Source of the DNA: Caldatribacterium sp964426875
GTDB taxonomy: Bacteria; Atribacterota; Atribacteria; Atribacterales; Caldatribacteriaceae
Direction: 5' to 3'
DNA: 16,155 bases
NCBI GenBank assembly: GCA_964426875.1
Contig: CAYRSB010000031.1
Location: 1 to 16,155 of the forward strand
A model generated the notes under the pieces. That model searched no databases. It was given only the letters and a program-made list of their open reading frames with translations, and was not told the DNA's origin. A program made the translations under genes and the position numbers. Positions 14,601 through 16,155 of the stretch are shown here, one piece after another; the stretch's first letter is position 1, and each line of letters begins with the position of its first letter.

Positions 14601-14677
14601 GCGCCCGTGGCTCAACTGGATAGAGCAACGGACTACGGATCCGTAGGTTGGGGGTTCAAATCCCTCCGGGCGCGCCA
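14601..14677 (+). tRNA. tRNA-Arg (ACG)
   Basis: Acceptor GCGCCCG (14601-14607) pairs with CGGGCGC (14667-14673). The anticodon stem ACGGA/TCCGT holds loop CTACGGA, anticodon ACG, which is deaminated to inosine by TadA and then reads CGT, CGC and CGA. The discriminator is G (14674) and CCA is encoded at 14675-14677. Confidence 0.95.
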
Positions 14678-15010
14678 GGTTTGAAAATCAAGGGTTTTAT
14701 GGACTACCTTCCCTCAGAAAATTCGTCAACCTGAGGAGAGGGTTTTTATCTCCAGGATTGCTACGCTAAGCCCCAAGTTTACTGACTCACGCCGTGCCTT
14801 AGAAAAATTCTTCTTCCCCAGGGCTGGGGGTAGTGCGGCCACCCAAATCCTTTCTGACTATGCCGACCACATCAACCCCTTTTCATAGTCTACCCCAATT
14901 TCGCGACCATGAATCCTACAAAAAGCCCTTGCAGCATATCTATACTACTTGATTTGCCTTTTTCTCCAGGGGGAAAGTGACCACTTTTTCAATCCCGTCC
15001 TTTTTACACG
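14678..15010. other. Non-coding stretch after the tRNAs
   Basis: After the tRNA terminator (to 14747) I see no supported gene up to the stop of the minus-strand secreted protein at 15011. A 67-codon open frame on the plus strand (14685-14885) has no start codon or ribosome site. No copy of a tRNA 3' end, as would mark an integrated element, was found by eye. Confidence 0.5.
14707..14747 (+). terminator. Intrinsic terminator after tRNA-Arg
   Basis: CCTCAG (14712-14717) pairs with CTGAGG (14731-14736). The stem extends by four further pairs (14707-14710 with 14738-14741, one of them G-U) across a single mismatch. It is followed by G and TTTTT (14743-14747). It lies 30 bases after the encoded CCA. 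Confidence 0.65.
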
Positions 15011-15931
15011 CTACATCGGTTCTCCTTCCACCACAATATCATCGATACGGTTTGTTCCTTCCCCTAAAACGGTTTGTCCATTGACACTCTCATTGCTTGT
15101 CATAACCCAGCGCAGGTAAAGGGTGGGCTGATTTTCGCATCCAGAGGGAAGTGGTACTTGATCGAGAACCCCCATCGTAAAATCATTGCCTACCGTTATG
15201 GTTGCACCGAGAACATCATTCCAGGTACTTCCATCGGTTGAATACTGAACCTTGAAATCACGCGGTCCACGTGGGCTACTCCTTTGTTTGGAACTGAGCT
15301 TGAGATTTCTGTATCCCTGTGTCGATATGGTTATTTGCCAGTATTTTGTGTCAGCCCCCTCGTCCCAGCTATCGGAATGGGCCGCGTAGGTTCCTGGATC
15401 CAAAGAACCCTGGGAAAAACCATAAGCTTGCTGTTGATTATATCGATTAGGCCAGGCAGCACCTGTCAGGTTAATCTCAATCCCACTGGCTTCGGCACGA
15501 GGAAGAGTACACTCATCAGGAGTATAGCGGGATAAACGAGGAGGAGAAGCTACAGCCTCAGCCCGCTTGGTGGCATCTTCAAAATTCCAGACGATTCGCA
15601 AAGGACTCGACCTGCGAAAAGTGGCCAAAATGGTGTGGTCTACAGTGACATTGTGAAAAGTATAGCTTGGAATTGCCCCTACAGATACTCCGTCTATGAG
15701 GACATCCTCTATCTCGTGGCCCTCATTGGGGGTAAGGGTCTGGTCTTTCCCATGGGGGCTTAATCCTTCCCACTCTCCGGCAGAGGCGGCGATGGGTAAT
15801 TCTACGGGAATAGCATTCCCCGATAAACGTCCTGTAAGGGAGAAAATTCCCAATACCACGATACAAAGGATTGAGAGAGTCTTTTTGGTAACCACTTCCC
15901 CACGCCTTTCTTTGTTTTCCAGGGAGACCAC
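15011..15931 (-). CDS. Secreted protein with one InlB-B-like repeat and a C-terminal beta domain
   Basis: The function is not known. An N-terminal signal peptide is visible (VTKKTLSILCIVVLGIFSL, likely cleaved after SGNA). It is followed by one divergent InlB B-repeat-like unit whose core reads EIEDVLIDGVSVG, SYTFHNVT and ILATF. The usual Thr/Ser-rich segment before the core looks shortened. The C-terminal part, starting near WNFED and continuing with KVQYSTDGSTW, LPSGC and RIDDIVVEG, resembles beta-sandwich domains of secreted bacterial proteins. Start choice is open. GTG 15931 has GGAG six bases upstream and gives 306 residues. GTG 15895 gives a more typical signal peptide (294 residues). 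TTG 15949 is also in frame. The gene stands alone, is A+T-richer than the operon by eye, and may be accessory. Confidence 0.78.
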   Translation of the reverse strand: MVSLENKERRGEVVTKKTLSILCIVVLGIFSLTGRLSGNAIPVELPIAASAGEWEGLSPHGKDQTLTPNEGHEIEDVLIDGVSVGAIPSYTFHNVTVDHTILATFRRSSPLRIVWNFEDATKRAEAVASPPRLSRYTPDECTLPRAEASGIEINLTGAAWPNRYNQQQAYGFSQGSLDPGTYAAHSDSWDEGADTKYWQITISTQGYRNLKLSSKQRSSPRGPRDFKVQYSTDGSTWNDVLGATITVGNDFTMGVLDQVPLPSGCENQPTLYLRWVMTSNESVNGQTVLGEGTNRIDDIVVEGEPM

Positions 15932-15974
15932 TATGCTCTCCGCGGACAATTACCGAGACACTACCCGTATTGCT

Positions 15975-15980
15975 ATTCTA
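15975..15980 (-). promoter_or_regulatory. Possible -10 box for the secreted-protein gene
   Basis: On the minus strand TAGAAT lies about 45 bases before the GTG at 15931. Only a weak -35 (TTTATG or TTATGT, 17-18 bases upstream) is present. Confidence 0.25.
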
Positions 15981-16007
15981 TCACGCACTTTTTCATGACA
16001 TAAAGCC

Positions 16008-16055
16008 AAAAATTAGGGGGTGAGGCCTGGCTCTCCTTTCAGGCATTTCTGCCCC
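16008..16055 (-). terminator. Probable terminator of the gene entering from the right
   Basis: On the minus strand GCCTG and CAGGC form a perfect inner stem around ten bases. An outer GGGG pairs with CCCC across a small internal loop, and TTTTT follows (16012-16008). It lies just after the stop codon at 16065. The internal loop makes it imperfect. Confidence 0.4.
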
Positions 16056-16064
16056 TCTTTCCCC

Positions 16065-16155
16065 TTAAAGCTTTGGGGGACTTGTCTTCATCCCCGAAAG
16101 GGCTTGAAGAACTCTCTCCAGGGCCTCACCCTGGAGTCTCTGGTAGGCAGCCCGT
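16065..16155 (-). CDS. C-terminal fragment of an unidentified protein
   Basis: The last 29 codons of a frame that enters from beyond the window end at TAA (16067-16065). The peptide begins RAAYQRLQGEALERVLQAL, an amphipathic helix, and closes with a Lys/Pro-rich tail. It is too short to assign. Helical periodicity, the stop and the terminator-like structure after it are the only support. Confidence 0.4.
   Translation of the reverse strand, partial: RAAYQRLQGEALERVLQALSGMKTSPPKL

Noticed and set aside
14252..14628. Minus-strand ORFs across the tRNA genes (81 and 91 codons)
   Set aside because: They run antisense through two well-formed tRNAs and their promoter, and cross a strong terminator.
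14685..14885. 67-codon open frame after the tRNAs, protein-like in look
   Set aside because: No start codon or ribosome site, it overlaps the tRNA terminator, and I recognise no family. A further frame shift would be needed to extend it. A gene fossil cannot be excluded.
16116..16136. Perfect 8-bp inverted repeat ctccaggg/ccctggag
   Set aside because: It lies inside the coding end of the right-edge gene (codons for LQGEALE) with no T-run, so it is most simply a codon coincidence.

Overview
This is a bacterial window. Almost all of it is one long, tightly packed minus-strand gene series. A tRNA pair on the plus strand and a low-density stretch with a lone secreted-protein gene lie at the right. 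Bacterial Shine-Dalgarno sequences precede most starts, and about half of the starts read as GTG. The proteins are rich in Glu, Lys and Arg. The orders alaS-ruvX-mltG and yqeG-aroE recall Firmicutes and some deep-branching thermophiles such as Atribacterota. That placement is an inference from gene order and composition only; there is no rRNA here to test it.

Right to left along the minus strand, a sigma70-like promoter near 14303-14331 precedes a leader of about 200 nt. Then come an S1-type RNA-binding protein with seven S1 domains, a PP-loop ATPase, alanyl-tRNA synthetase (alaS), the Holliday-junction resolvase / pre-16S nuclease homologue (ruvX), the lytic transglycosylase mltG, a YqeG-type HAD phosphatase, shikimate dehydrogenase (aroE) and the pilus extension ATPase pilB. 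Every junction is an overlap or a gap of a few bases, so these eight genes are probably one translationally coupled operon joining translation, cell-wall synthesis, aromatic biosynthesis and the pilus motor.

After a 326-bp gap the pilus genes continue: retraction ATPase pilT, platform protein pilC, a type IV pseudopilin and a short prepilin peptidase. The gap carries inverted repeats and a possible small plus-strand ORF. The pilus set covers motor, platform, pilin and pilin processing. The alignment proteins and secretin (PilM/N/O/Q) are not in the window. Two of the pilus intergenic gaps contain inverted repeats beside or over ribosome-binding sites, which suggests post-transcriptional control.

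The left end (1-377) has no convincing gene. It holds a near-identical 65-bp direct repeat and degenerate copies of a short intergenic repeat family. To the right of the S1 promoter, a plus-strand promoter drives tRNA-His(GTG) and tRNA-Arg(ACG), both with encoded CCA, followed by an intrinsic terminator. A strong minus-strand terminator sits between the S1 promoter and the tRNA promoter. Further right are a secreted protein with one InlB-B-like repeat and a beta-rich C-terminal domain, and the last 29 codons of a gene that runs off the window. I see no defence system, CRISPR array, intact insertion sequence or other clearly new multi-gene system.
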